The notes under the pieces: model-generated
Seen by the model: only the letters and a program-made list of their open reading frames with translations
The model's database searches: none
Told to the model about the DNA's origin: nothing
Shown here: positions 1 to 8,047 of the stretch, in pieces
Position numbering within the stretch: position 1 is the first letter of the stretch
Layout: each line of letters begins with the position of its first letter
DNA from: Chitinophaga rhizosphaerae
Lineage (GTDB): Bacteria; Bacteroidota; Bacteroidia; Chitinophagales; Chitinophagaceae
NCBI RefSeq assembly: GCF_003958645.1
Contig: NZ_RXLO01000005.1
Span: 491,531 to 555,530, forward strand
Reading direction: 5' to 3'
DNA: 64,000 nt
Translations under genes and position numbers: made by a program

Positions 1-339
1 CTTGAAGCGCGTCATCCCGTTGGCGTCGTTCTGCCGGGCAATGATGTCGATCGTCACGAGATGGATGGCGGTTTTCATGTCGACGGTGATGGAATGCGGG
101 TAAGGCAATACGGTCGGGCAACCTTGCGAGCTCCAGTAAGTGGCGGTTTTGCCGTCGAGCACGAGGTTGGCCGTTGCGGTTTCGCAAGTGGTTTCCTCGC
201 TGGAAGCGGTAGCGCTCCAGCCGGTGCGGTCGGCTTTCATCACGGTGGATTTGTCCTGGAAGAAAACGGCGTCGGCCTTGCCGCATCCTGCCGCCGCGAT
301 ACATGCCATGAGATATAGATAGAGAATTGATGGTTTCAT
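1..339 (-). CDS. Partial lipoprotein, discoidin-like (F5/8 type C)
   Basis: The gene reads in frame from an ATG at 339 to the window edge, giving 113 residues without a stop, so the C-terminus lies outside. The N-terminus is a lipoprotein signal (hydrophobic stretch, then AAGC with Cys19). After it comes a segment with aromatic and Asp/Gly spacing (ASSEE, LVLDGKTATYWSS, PHSITVDM) typical of discoidin/F5-8 type C carbohydrate-binding folds. It starts 3 bases after the SusD stop and is surely co-transcribed with it. By position it is probably an accessory surface glycan-binding lipoprotein of the SusCD locus. Domain identity rests on a short segment, so only the lipoprotein call is firm. Confidence 0.7.
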   Translation of the reverse strand, partial: MKPSILYLYLMACIAAAGCGKADAVFFQDKSTVMKADRTGWSATASSEETTCETATANLVLDGKTATYWSSQGCPTVLPYPHSITVDMKTAIHLVTIDIIARQNDANGMTRFK

Positions 340-342
340 GCT

Positions 343-1878
343 TTACGGATTTTGGGTGAGGTTCGGGTTCACCAGGCGCTCGCGGTTGGGGATGAAATAG
401 ATCACCCGGTTATCGGAGGGCAGGATGGTTTGCTGGATGTTGGTGCTGGGCGTGTTGTTGAGGGAATGCGTGCCGGGGTAGTTCCTTTCCAGCGGGCGGT
501 TGTTCCGGAACAGATCGTAGGCCCGGTGCCCCTCGAACGCGAGCTCCAGCTGTCTTTCCTCCAGTACTGCATCCAGTACGGATTTGCCGGCCAGGGCCAG
601 ACTGGCGAGGGTATGTAAACCCGCGCCGGAAAGCCCTGCGCGCTGGCGCAACCCGTTCAGATCGTCTACCGCCAGCTGCAGCCCGGCGCCACCCTGTTTG
701 GCATTCGCTTCCGCGCGGATGAGGTACATCTCTGCCAGCCGCAGGTACACGGGCGAGCTGAGGTTCACCAGGCCTTCCTGGTAATTGTACTTGTTGATGT
801 AGTACATGGGCGTGTTGGGATTGAGGCGCGTGTTCATCCGGATATCCGCCACGGGTACGGTGTATGGCCAGCCCAGCACGCCGCTGGCGTTCGTGTACGG
901 CGAAATGAAGGCATGCCGGAGGTCGGTAGGCTGCTGGTCGAGCAGGGCCATGTATTGGGTGGAAGCGTAAATCTCGCCCCAGCCGGTTTGCCCCTGGCCG
1001 CCTTCGCTGAAGTACATGGAACCGATGGCGCTGAAGTCGCGGTTCTCGGCCTTGGTGTGGCGGATGCAGAAAATGGTTTCGCGGTTGTCTTCGGGCACGC
1101 TGCGGAAGTAATTCTTGTAAGCGTCGCCCGTCAGCAGGCTGTAGCGGCCGGAATTGATGACAAGGTTGGCGAATTCGATGGCTTTGGCGTTGTTGCCCAT
1201 ATAAAGATACACGCGGGCCAGGAGTGCTTGCGCCACTTCCTTCGACGCGAAATTGTTGCTTTTCCTTTCGGTCATTAGGTCAATGGCTTTGAGCAGGTCA
1301 GCAACCACCTGGTCGTAAACTTCCTTCACGGAATTACGTGCCGGCAGCTCGGTGGTAGTGGATTCCAGGATGAGGGGAACAGCCTCGTTGGTACCGTTGC
1401 CCTGCGTATACGGCCGCCCGAAGATGCGGACGAGGTTGAAGTAGATCATGGCGCGGAGGTACAGGTTTTCACCCTTCAGCTGCTTCATGCCGGCCGAAGC
1501 CCCGTCGGGCGTGAAGGCGATCACCTTGTTGGCGGCGTTCACCACGCCGTACGATTGGCGCCAGACGTTGTTTACATGGCTCATATCCACCAGATGCGTA
1601 TATCTGTATGCGTTAGACAGCGCGTCGGAGGAGGTTTGGGCCTGCGCGATATTATCGCCCTGGTATTCCGATAAAAAGTGAAAGGAGCGCACGTAATCGG
1701 CGTTTTTGAGCACCGCGTAGGTGCCGATGGTGGCAGATTTCACGTCCGCCTCGTTTTTGAGCGCATCGTCCTCGTTCTTGGCGGTCGACGGCTCGAAGGT
1801 TTTCTTGCAGGCGGTGCCGAGGCTCAGTGCCAGCACGCCCAACAGGAGTAAGCGGTATGTTGATGTCATTGTTCTCAT
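343..1878 (-). CDS. SusD/RagB family outer membrane lipoprotein
   Basis: 511 residues, the usual SusD length. The signal peptide ends in a lipobox (GTAC, Cys at residue 24). The N-terminal half has the helical TPR-like SusD pattern (ENLYLRAMIYFNLVRIFGRPY), and the C-terminal part carries the usual signature RLAEMYLIRAEA followed by LNGLRQRAG and ERQLELAFEGHRAYDLFR. SusD proteins form the lid over SusC and deliver glycan or peptide ligands to it at the cell surface. The gene follows SusC by 2 bases and is the second gene of a SusC-SusD-lipoprotein unit controlled by the upstream sigma/anti-sigma pair. The substrate cannot be told from sequence. Confidence 0.95.
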   Translation of the reverse strand: MRTMTSTYRLLLLGVLALSLGTACKKTFEPSTAKNEDDALKNEADVKSATIGTYAVLKNADYVRSFHFLSEYQGDNIAQAQTSSDALSNAYRYTHLVDMSHVNNVWRQSYGVVNAANKVIAFTPDGASAGMKQLKGENLYLRAMIYFNLVRIFGRPYTQGNGTNEAVPLILESTTTELPARNSVKEVYDQVVADLLKAIDLMTERKSNNFASKEVAQALLARVYLYMGNNAKAIEFANLVINSGRYSLLTGDAYKNYFRSVPEDNRETIFCIRHTKAENRDFSAIGSMYFSEGGQGQTGWGEIYASTQYMALLDQQPTDLRHAFISPYTNASGVLGWPYTVPVADIRMNTRLNPNTPMYYINKYNYQEGLVNLSSPVYLRLAEMYLIRAEANAKQGGAGLQLAVDDLNGLRQRAGLSGAGLHTLASLALAGKSVLDAVLEERQLELAFEGHRAYDLFRNNRPLERNYPGTHSLNNTPSTNIQQTILPSDNRVIYFIPNRERLVNPNLTQNP

Positions 1879-1880
1879 TT

Positions 1881-4800
1881 TTAGAAACCGATGTTTACGC
1901 CCAGTAATATTTTCTTGCTGATCGGGTACTTGGTGCCGGAAACGCCTTTGGTAAAGCCGTTTGCGTTCACGAAAGAAACCTCGGGGTCCATGCCGGAGAA
2001 TCTGGTGCCGGTCCAGAGATTGTCGCCGCTGAGGAACACGCGGATGCTGCCGATCTTGATCCTTTGCAGCAGCGCGGCGGGAAAGTCGTACCCGATCTGT
2101 ACGTTGCGCAGGCGAACGTAGCTGCCGTCTTCCAGGAAGCGCGATGACGGCTCGTTAGACGCTTTGTTGCCGCCCAGCAAGGGTTTGGGATGGGTGGCCA
2201 CGTCTCCGGCCTTGCTCCACCGGCTCCAGCCGTCGGCCAGTACCATCTGGTTGTAGCTGTCGTAAATGCCGTCCGAATCGAAGAACTGGCGCGAGCTGTT
2301 GAACACCTCGTTCCCGTACACGAAGTTGAAGAACGCGCTCATATACACCCCTTTGAAGCTAAACGTGTTCAGCATGCCACCGGTGAATTTCGGCGCGGAG
2401 GAAGTGCCGGTATATTGCAGCGTGGCGGCGTTGTAGCTGTTGGTGTAGGTGAGGTAGGTTTTGCCGTCGGCGTCGGTCACCACGCGCTCCCAGAGCGGAT
2501 CTCCGGTGGCAGGGTCTACGCCGGCCCAGATACGCATGTACCATTTGTCGACGTCTTCGTTGAGGCCCACGGGCTGATTGGTGCCGGGGCTGGCGAACTT
2601 GTCGTTCCCGTTCAGCTTTGTCACCTTGTTGCGGTTCAGCGCGAAGTTGAGCGAAGTTTCCCATTTGAACCCGTTGACGAGGTTCTTCGTGTTCAGGGTG
2701 ATCTCCATCCCGCGGTTGCGCATCGAACCGATGTTTTCCATCACGCTGGTATAACCGGTCGTGAGCGGCAGCGGGCGCAGCATGAGGAGGGATTTCGCCT
2801 GTTTGTCGTACAGGTCCACGTTCAACTCGATCCTTTTGAAGAACGACACTTCCACGCCCAGGTTGTTCACCCTGATCTTTTCCCAGGTGAGATCAGGATT
2901 GGCTTTCTGGAAGGGGAACGATCCGCTCTGCCCGGCATAGGAGGCCGATTGGTCGTACTGGTACAACCCCAGCGCCTGGTAGTTCTGGATGGGTGGATTG
3001 CCCACGGTGCCATGGCTCGCGCGCAGCTTCAGGAAAGAGATGGTACGGTTGCCGGCGAGGAAATTCTCGTTGCTCAGAATCCAGGAAGCGCCGACCTGGT
3101 AGAAGCTGCCGCCGGGATTGTTGTTGCCGAATTTGGAACTGATATCCCGCACGAAAGACGCGAGGAAGAAATACCGGTTGTCGAAATTGTAATCGCCCTG
3201 CACCAGCCATTTCTGGAAGCTGTATTCGTCGCGGCCGCCGGTGGGCGTGGATTTCGCTTCCGTAGCGGTGCTCATGGCCGTCATCCCCGCGGGTAGCCCG
3301 CGGCCGACGATGCCGTTGTTGTCGCCATAGAATTTCTCCGCTTCGGCCACGCCGAGCACGGTCAGGTTATGATCGCTCCAGCTGTTTTCGTACCGGAGGC
3401 GGTTGGAGCTGAGGAGCGTGTTGCTGTAGTTGATGTTATGGGCCAGGTACCCCTTGTCTGCCGTACCCTCTTTCGACCGCTGGTCCCAGTACTCGGTGGA
3501 TTTGTAATTGTAAATGTTGGCGCGGTTATATGTGCTGAACGTGAAATGGCGGTTGATGGCGTAATCCAGGTTCAGGTCGCCGTTGAAGGTCATGGCGCGG
3601 TTGAACGACTGGTTATACTGCAGCGAATACAAAAAGTTGTGCTGCTCGCGCCCCAGCCAGCCGGTGCCGCTGCCGAAGCGGGGGGTGCCGTCGGCGGTGT
3701 AGGGCTTGTCCCACGGCAGGTTGGTATACGCGCCGTACAACGTGCTGCTGTGGTGGTTGTTGGCTTTTTCGTAACTGCCGTTGATGAGGACCGCCAGTTT
3801 CACTTTGCTGCTTAGTTTGTGGGTGATGTTGGCGCGGAAGTTATAGGCGGATTTGCTGTTGGTCAGCAGCGTGCCGTCTTCCTTGTAATAGGTGCCCGCG
3901 GTATAGAACTGCGTCTTTTCACTGCCGCCCGATGCAGACAGGGTGTAGCTTTGCGTCATGGCGGTGCGGAAGGCGATATCCAGCCAGTCGGTATCGGTAT
4001 TGAGGACGGTGTCTGACCGCGTGGTGAACGTTTTTTGGTAGTCGTACAGCTCGCGGCTGTTCATCAGTTTGAATTTCCCGAAATCGGCTTTGTTGAAGCC
4101 GGTGACGGCGTTCACTTCGATGCGCGTTTTGCCGGCGCGGCCCTGGCGGGTGGTAACGATGATGACGCCGTTGGCGGCGCGGGAACCGTAGAGCCCCGTT
4201 GCGGCGGCGTCTTTGAGAATGGTGACGGATTCCACGTCGGAGGGGTTGAACGATCCGCCGATGTTGCCGTCTACCACCATGAGCGGGGAGGGGTTGCCGG
4301 CCAGGGTGCCCTGTCCGCGGATGGTAACGCTGTTGCCGGATGCCGGATCGCCGGAACCGGAGCTCACCACTACGCCGGGCGCCTTGCCCTGGAGGAGGTT
4401 GGAAAGGCTGTTGCTCGTCACGTCGCGGAGCTTCTCGCGGGAAACGGTGCTCACGGCGCTGGACAGGTATTTGACGTTCTTGGAGGAATATCCTACCACC
4501 GTCACGCCTTCGATGTCTTTACTGGCGGGGACCAGTTGCAGATCGAGCGCCGTGCGGCCCTGGACGGCCACTTCCCGCGTTTCGAACCCGATGTAGGAAA
4601 TGATGAGGAACGCATCTTCCGGGATGTTGGAAATGCTGAAAACCCCGTCGGAATTCGTGGTGGCGCCGCGCCCGGTGCCTTTCACCTTGATGGAAACCCC
4701 CGGCAGCGGAAGCCCGCGGTCGTCGGTGATCCGGCCGGTGATATTGATGGGCGGCGGCATATCCGGCAACGATTCCACCGGTTTGCGGGAGATCACGATC

Positions 4801-5201
4801 ACCTTGTCTTCGATGGAATATTCTAGGAACTGGCCGCGAAGGGCTTCCTTCAGGAAGTTTTCCAGCGGCTGGTTGCTGGCGTTGATGCTGATGGTGGCCC
4901 CATCGCGGACGATGCTCTTGTTGTAGAAGAAAACGAAACCCGTTTGCTTCTTCACAGCGGCAAACACCCTGGCGAGGGGAACGTCTTTCCCGGAAAACGT
5001 GATCGTTTGCGATAGGCTTTTTGCGCTGACGTGCATGCAGACCGCAAAAAGACAGGCGGCGGTTAATTTCATCGTATTCACGATTGTGGTGAAGCGGCTG
5101 CTCCGGTACCTCCCGGAACCGGGCCCCGCCTTACATAGATTTTGGCCTGCCTTCCATTGCGGACAACGGAAGACATACTTACAAAAAGTCCAAAAATTCA
5201 T
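1881..5201 (-). CDS. SusC/RagA TonB-dependent transporter with STN domain
   Basis: 1106 residues from the ATG at 5201. An alternative ATG at 5072 (residue 44, starting MKLTAACLFAVC) immediately precedes the hydrophobic signal sequence; long N-terminal extensions are common in Chitinophaga SusC, so the start is uncertain. Order of domains: signal peptide; STN domain (about residues 65-120, including FVFFYNKSIV); carboxypeptidase-D-like regulatory sandwich (about 150-235, with GRITDDRGLPLPGVS); TonB plug with the SusC signature (ILKDAAATGLYGSRAANGV); then the 22-strand barrel. The STN domain is the part that talks to FecR, so this is a transducer-type transporter that both imports a ligand and signals its presence to the sigma factor at 6641-7216. 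Confidence 0.95.
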   Translation of the reverse strand: MNFWTFCKYVFRCPQWKAGQNLCKAGPGSGRYRSSRFTTIVNTMKLTAACLFAVCMHVSAKSLSQTITFSGKDVPLARVFAAVKKQTGFVFFYNKSIVRDGATISINASNQPLENFLKEALRGQFLEYSIEDKVIVISRKPVESLPDMPPPINITGRITDDRGLPLPGVSIKVKGTGRGATTNSDGVFSISNIPEDAFLIISYIGFETREVAVQGRTALDLQLVPASKDIEGVTVVGYSSKNVKYLSSAVSTVSREKLRDVTSNSLSNLLQGKAPGVVVSSGSGDPASGNSVTIRGQGTLAGNPSPLMVVDGNIGGSFNPSDVESVTILKDAAATGLYGSRAANGVIIVTTRQGRAGKTRIEVNAVTGFNKADFGKFKLMNSRELYDYQKTFTTRSDTVLNTDTDWLDIAFRTAMTQSYTLSASGGSEKTQFYTAGTYYKEDGTLLTNSKSAYNFRANITHKLSSKVKLAVLINGSYEKANNHHSSTLYGAYTNLPWDKPYTADGTPRFGSGTGWLGREQHNFLYSLQYNQSFNRAMTFNGDLNLDYAINRHFTFSTYNRANIYNYKSTEYWDQRSKEGTADKGYLAHNINYSNTLLSSNRLRYENSWSDHNLTVLGVAEAEKFYGDNNGIVGRGLPAGMTAMSTATEAKSTPTGGRDEYSFQKWLVQGDYNFDNRYFFLASFVRDISSKFGNNNPGGSFYQVGASWILSNENFLAGNRTISFLKLRASHGTVGNPPIQNYQALGLYQYDQSASYAGQSGSFPFQKANPDLTWEKIRVNNLGVEVSFFKRIELNVDLYDKQAKSLLMLRPLPLTTGYTSVMENIGSMRNRGMEITLNTKNLVNGFKWETSLNFALNRNKVTKLNGNDKFASPGTNQPVGLNEDVDKWYMRIWAGVDPATGDPLWERVVTDADGKTYLTYTNSYNAATLQYTGTSSAPKFTGGMLNTFSFKGVYMSAFFNFVYGNEVFNSSRQFFDSDGIYDSYNQMVLADGWSRWSKAGDVATHPKPLLGGNKASNEPSSRFLEDGSYVRLRNVQIGYDFPAALLQRIKIGSIRVFLSGDNLWTGTRFSGMDPEVSFVNANGFTKGVSGTKYPISKKILLGVNIGF

Positions 5202-5312
5202 ACTTTTGTAAAGGTTTAAGGTGGAGTAAATAAGTAGCTTGTTCCAACGGGCCGTTTTATCGATCTGCCTGAACTTATCCGGGGAAGTGGTACGAACACT
5301 TCCCTTTTTTTA
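5201..5312 (+). ncRNA. Candidate small RNA between susC and fecR
   Basis: On the plus strand, opposite to the flanking genes, there is a TACTTTTG sequence (5201-5208) matching the Bacteroidota -7 consensus TAnnTTTG, with a TTA 19 bases upstream (a one-base miss of TTG). About 75 bases further on is a rho-independent terminator: an 8-bp GC stem 5282-5289/5297-5304 followed by seven T. Together they would give a transcript of roughly 95-100 nt antisense to the susC leader. No protein frame is evident. The promoter upstream element is weak and no homologue is recognised, so this is a proposal from sequence layout only. Confidence 0.35.
5282..5312 (+). terminator. Intrinsic terminator without an upstream gene
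   Basis: Perfect 8-bp stem (gggaagtg / cacttccc) with a 7-base loop followed by TTTTTTT on the plus strand. No plus-strand protein gene lies upstream, and on the minus strand the hairpin is preceded rather than followed by the A/T run, so it does not terminate fecR. Confidence 0.7.
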
Positions 5313-5417
5313 TTCCTGGCAGACAATAGTTCTCCTTACCGTCGTCGACGGTGCTTTTTTGAGCGTATTAACATGGCAATATCTCGCTGTCTTTAGTTAG
5401 CTGTTACGATTTCACTG

Positions 5418-6569
5418 TTACGGCAATACGATCAGGCGGTTGCCTTCTTCGATCCTGAATTTTATGTTGACTTTGGTTAATATCCTTGTTACCTGTGATA
5501 ACTGGAGCGACTGTGGCAGTTCTCCTTCAAAGATCTGGTCGGGCACGTTCCCTTCGTAGATCACGTCGATATCGTACCACCTGGCCAGTTGCCGCATTAC
5601 GTCGCGGAGCGGTGCGCCCTGGAAGATGAAGAACCCTGATTTCCAGGCGGTCACTTGCTCCAGGTCGGGCTGCAGCACCGTCATGGCGCCTCCCTGCGCG
5701 ATGCGGGCCTGCTGGCCGGGAACGAGCACCCGAGAGCCGGTGGTGTTGCGCACGCGCACCGAGCCTTCCAGCAATGTAGCCTGGATGTGGGGCTCGTCTT
5801 CATACGCATGAATATTGAACGCGGTGCCCAGCGCCTGTACGTCCGTTCCGCCGCCGATGCTCGCGAAGAAAGGGTGCTTCGCGTCTTTGGCCACTTCGAA
5901 ATACGCTTCGCCGGTCATTTCCACACGGCGTTCGGCGCCGGAAAAGGCGGTGGGGAAGCGGAGGGAAGAGGCGGCGTTGAGCCAGACCTTCGTGCCGTCG
6001 GGCAGAACGAGCTGGAACTTGCGCCCGCGGGGCGTGGTCATGGTATTATAAGTGATCTCGCTGGCGGCGGCGGCGTCGTAGGCAAGACTACCGTTTTGCA
6101 AAGTGATGCGGGTCCCCTGCTGGTTGGCCACGAGGCCGTTGCCGAGGGAATCGAGGATGATCTGCTGCCCGCCCGCCAGGGTGAGGATGGCGCCTTCCTT
6201 TCCGGGGGCCACGTCGTGAGGGCCGTTCGCCGCTATATCGGCCGGTTGATCCCCTTTCCAGAGCTGATAACCGAGGGGAATGGCGATGGCGAGCGCCAGC
6301 ACGGCGGCGGCGGCATACCACCAGCCCAGGCGCCGTACGGGGGCCGACTGCGGGCGGTGCAGGATGCGGTCTGCGATCGCATCTTTTGTATCGTCCGTCA
6401 TGGCCGGGCCGGGCCTGAGCTGTTCCCAGGCATCGCGGAGGTGGGGAGCCAGCACGTCCGCGCCCTGCCGGTCGAGCAGTTCGAAGAAAGCTTCCTTTTC
6501 GGCCTCGCTGGCCTGGCCGCTCATCCAGCGTTCCAGTAATTCGGGCAGTTGTGACGGATTCGTTTGCAT
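5418..6569 (-). CDS. FecR family anti-sigma factor
   Basis: 383 residues. The N-terminal cytoplasmic part (about 1-85, LLERWMSGQASEAEKEAFFELL) is the sigma-binding segment. It is followed by one transmembrane helix (WWYAAAAVLALAIAIPLGY, about 104-122) and a periplasmic FecR domain with NTMTTPRGRKFQLVLPDGTK, WLNAASSLRFP and GEAYFEVAKD motifs. The C-terminal DUF4974-like segment (LRDVMRQLARWYDIDV) resembles a secretin/STN short domain. It would hold the ECF factor inactive until the STN domain of the adjacent SusC reports ligand binding. It lies 71 bases downstream of the sigma gene and 216 bases upstream of susC, the normal order for such loci. Confidence 0.95.
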   Translation of the reverse strand: MQTNPSQLPELLERWMSGQASEAEKEAFFELLDRQGADVLAPHLRDAWEQLRPGPAMTDDTKDAIADRILHRPQSAPVRRLGWWYAAAAVLALAIAIPLGYQLWKGDQPADIAANGPHDVAPGKEGAILTLAGGQQIILDSLGNGLVANQQGTRITLQNGSLAYDAAAASEITYNTMTTPRGRKFQLVLPDGTKVWLNAASSLRFPTAFSGAERRVEMTGEAYFEVAKDAKHPFFASIGGGTDVQALGTAFNIHAYEDEPHIQATLLEGSVRVRNTTGSRVLVPGQQARIAQGGAMTVLQPDLEQVTAWKSGFFIFQGAPLRDVMRQLARWYDIDVIYEGNVPDQIFEGELPQSLQLSQVTRILTKVNIKFRIEEGNRLIVLP

Positions 6570-6640
6570 AGTGGTATATATAGGGACAACGGTAAAAAGA
6601 AAAAGGGGCTATGCCCGGCAAAGAATTTTCGGAAATTTTT

Positions 6641-7216
6641 TCAGAGGGAATGGAGAATGCAGATGGCAAGCAGCGTAGTTATGCGGCTGGTCACGTACCT
6701 GACGATCGATTGCGTAGCGTACTGGATGTACTTTTTGACCGTTTCGCGGGAGAGCTGCATTTCCCGGGCGATCTCATGGTATTTCTTGCCCTGCCGCCGG
6801 CTCAGGAGCCAGGCTTTCTGCTGCTGGGAGGGCAACTGGCGGATGGCTTCTTCCACGATGTCGAGATCGGGCTCCGGGGAAAGTGGCGTATCGGCTTCGC
6901 CCCGCGCCATTTCCCACTCCATCGCCCTTTTCCTTTCCCGCATCATTTTTTTGATGGCGTTCAGGGCATGGTTCCGGGCGATCACGAAAAGATAGTTCCG
7001 GAAATTGCGGACACCGGCCAGCGCCTCGCGGCTGATCCATATCTGAAGGAAAATATCCTGCACCACTTCTTCCGCCAGCTCGCGCGACTTCGTCAGCTGC
7101 CAAATGTAGGCATAGAGATGGTCGGCATATTGGCGGAAGAGGTCGCGGAAGGCGTTTTCATCGCCTCTGGACACTTCCTGTAACGTGGCACTGATATCGA
7201 CAACGTTGTTCGGCAA
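6641..7216 (-). CDS. ECF RNA polymerase sigma-70 factor (FecI-like)
   Basis: 191 residues. Region 2 is recognisable from DENAFRDLFRQYADHLYAYIW through AEEVVQDIFLQIW and NYLFVIARNHALN. Region 4 is recognisable from AIRQLPSQQQKAWLLSRRQG through the helix-turn-helix YHEIAREMQLSRETVKKYI. It is paired with the FecR anti-sigma factor and STN-type SusC downstream, so it most probably drives transcription of the 5201-1 transport operon. The start at 7216 fits the family length. The upstream gap of about 85 bases contains the terminator of the neighbouring DUF1080 gene. Confidence 0.95.
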   Translation of the reverse strand: MPNNVVDISATLQEVSRGDENAFRDLFRQYADHLYAYIWQLTKSRELAEEVVQDIFLQIWISREALAGVRNFRNYLFVIARNHALNAIKKMMRERKRAMEWEMARGEADTPLSPEPDLDIVEEAIRQLPSQQQKAWLLSRRQGKKYHEIAREMQLSRETVKKYIQYATQSIVRYVTSRITTLLAICILHSL

Positions 7217-7251
7217 CAGGGTGAAGTTTGTGTGTGGCCGTAAACATAAAG

Positions 7252-7279
7252 AAAAAGCCCGATGCGGAGTGCATCGGGC
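7252..7279 (-). terminator. Intrinsic terminator of the DUF1080 gene
   Basis: A perfect 9-bp stem 7257-7265/7271-7279 (gcccgatgc / gcatcgggc) with a 5-base loop. On the minus strand it is followed by TTTTT (7256-7252). It lies 22 bases after the stop of the gene at 7302-8042 and separates it from the sigma factor gene. Confidence 0.85.
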
Positions 7280-7301
7280 CTTCGAAAATTTGACAGGCGG
7301 A

Positions 7302-8042
7302 TTAGAGTTTGCGCAGCCAGATGTTGCGGTAGCTCACCAGATCGCCGTGATCTTGTAATGCGATGGGCAGATCGCCGTGCTTTTCATAGAACGGTTTGCC
7401 GATATAAAGCGTTTTGCCGAGCAATGCGTAATTGTTCTGTACCAGCACGCCATTGTGGATAACGGTCACGCGGGCGGGAGATTCCACGGTGCCGTCTGCC
7501 TTGAAACGGGGCGCGGTATAGATCACGTCGTACGTTTGCCACTGGCCCGGAGGAAGGCAGGCGTTGGCGAGGGGGATGGCCTGTTTGTAGAGGCTGCCGG
7601 CCTGGCCGTTGGAATACGTCCTGTTATTGTAGTTATCGAGCACCTGCAATTCGTATTGTTCCTGCAGGAAAATGCCGCTGTTGCCGCGGCCCTGGCCTTC
7701 GCCTTTCACGACGGAAGGTGCGCGCCATTCGATATGCAGCTGGAAGTCGCCGAAGGAAGCTTTGGTTTTTATACCGCCTTTGCCGGGCGCCACGGTGAGG
7801 GCACCATCTTTGATGGTCCAGGGCGCCGCGCTGCCGTCTTTGTCAGACACCCAGCTGTCGAGGTTCTTGCCGTCGAACAGCACGATCGCGTCAGAAGGGG
7901 CCGTGGTGGCCGTTCCGGGCGTAACTTTCGGGGGCACGGGCTCCCATACTTCGGTGTCTTGCGGTTTGGCGTCTTGCGCAGCCGCGGATAATGCTGGCGC
8001 GGCGAAAGCTGCGCAGAGGAAGAGTTTCGTGATCCGTTGCAT
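7302..8042 (-). CDS. Secreted DUF1080 protein (3-keto-glycoside hydrolase-like)
   Basis: 246 residues with a cleavable signal peptide (about 1-22, ending SAAAQ). The mature part is a concanavalin-like DUF1080 domain: IVLFDGKNLDSWVS, PWTIKDGALTVAPGKGGIKTK, FGDFQLHIEWRAP, the GNSGIFLQ turn, and the ending HGDLVSYRNIWLR. Members of this family in Bacteroides hydrolyse 3-keto-glycosides made by a partner Gfo/Idh dehydrogenase. The gene sits 5 bases downstream of exactly such an oxidoreductase, which supports that role, but the substrate is unknown. It is the last gene of its transcript, closed by the hairpin at 7252-7279. Confidence 0.88.
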   Translation of the reverse strand: MQRITKLFLCAAFAAPALSAAAQDAKPQDTEVWEPVPPKVTPGTATTAPSDAIVLFDGKNLDSWVSDKDGSAAPWTIKDGALTVAPGKGGIKTKASFGDFQLHIEWRAPSVVKGEGQGRGNSGIFLQEQYELQVLDNYNNRTYSNGQAGSLYKQAIPLANACLPPGQWQTYDVIYTAPRFKADGTVESPARVTVIHNGVLVQNNYALLGKTLYIGKPFYEKHGDLPIALQDHGDLVSYRNIWLRKL

Positions 8043-8047
8043 GTCGG

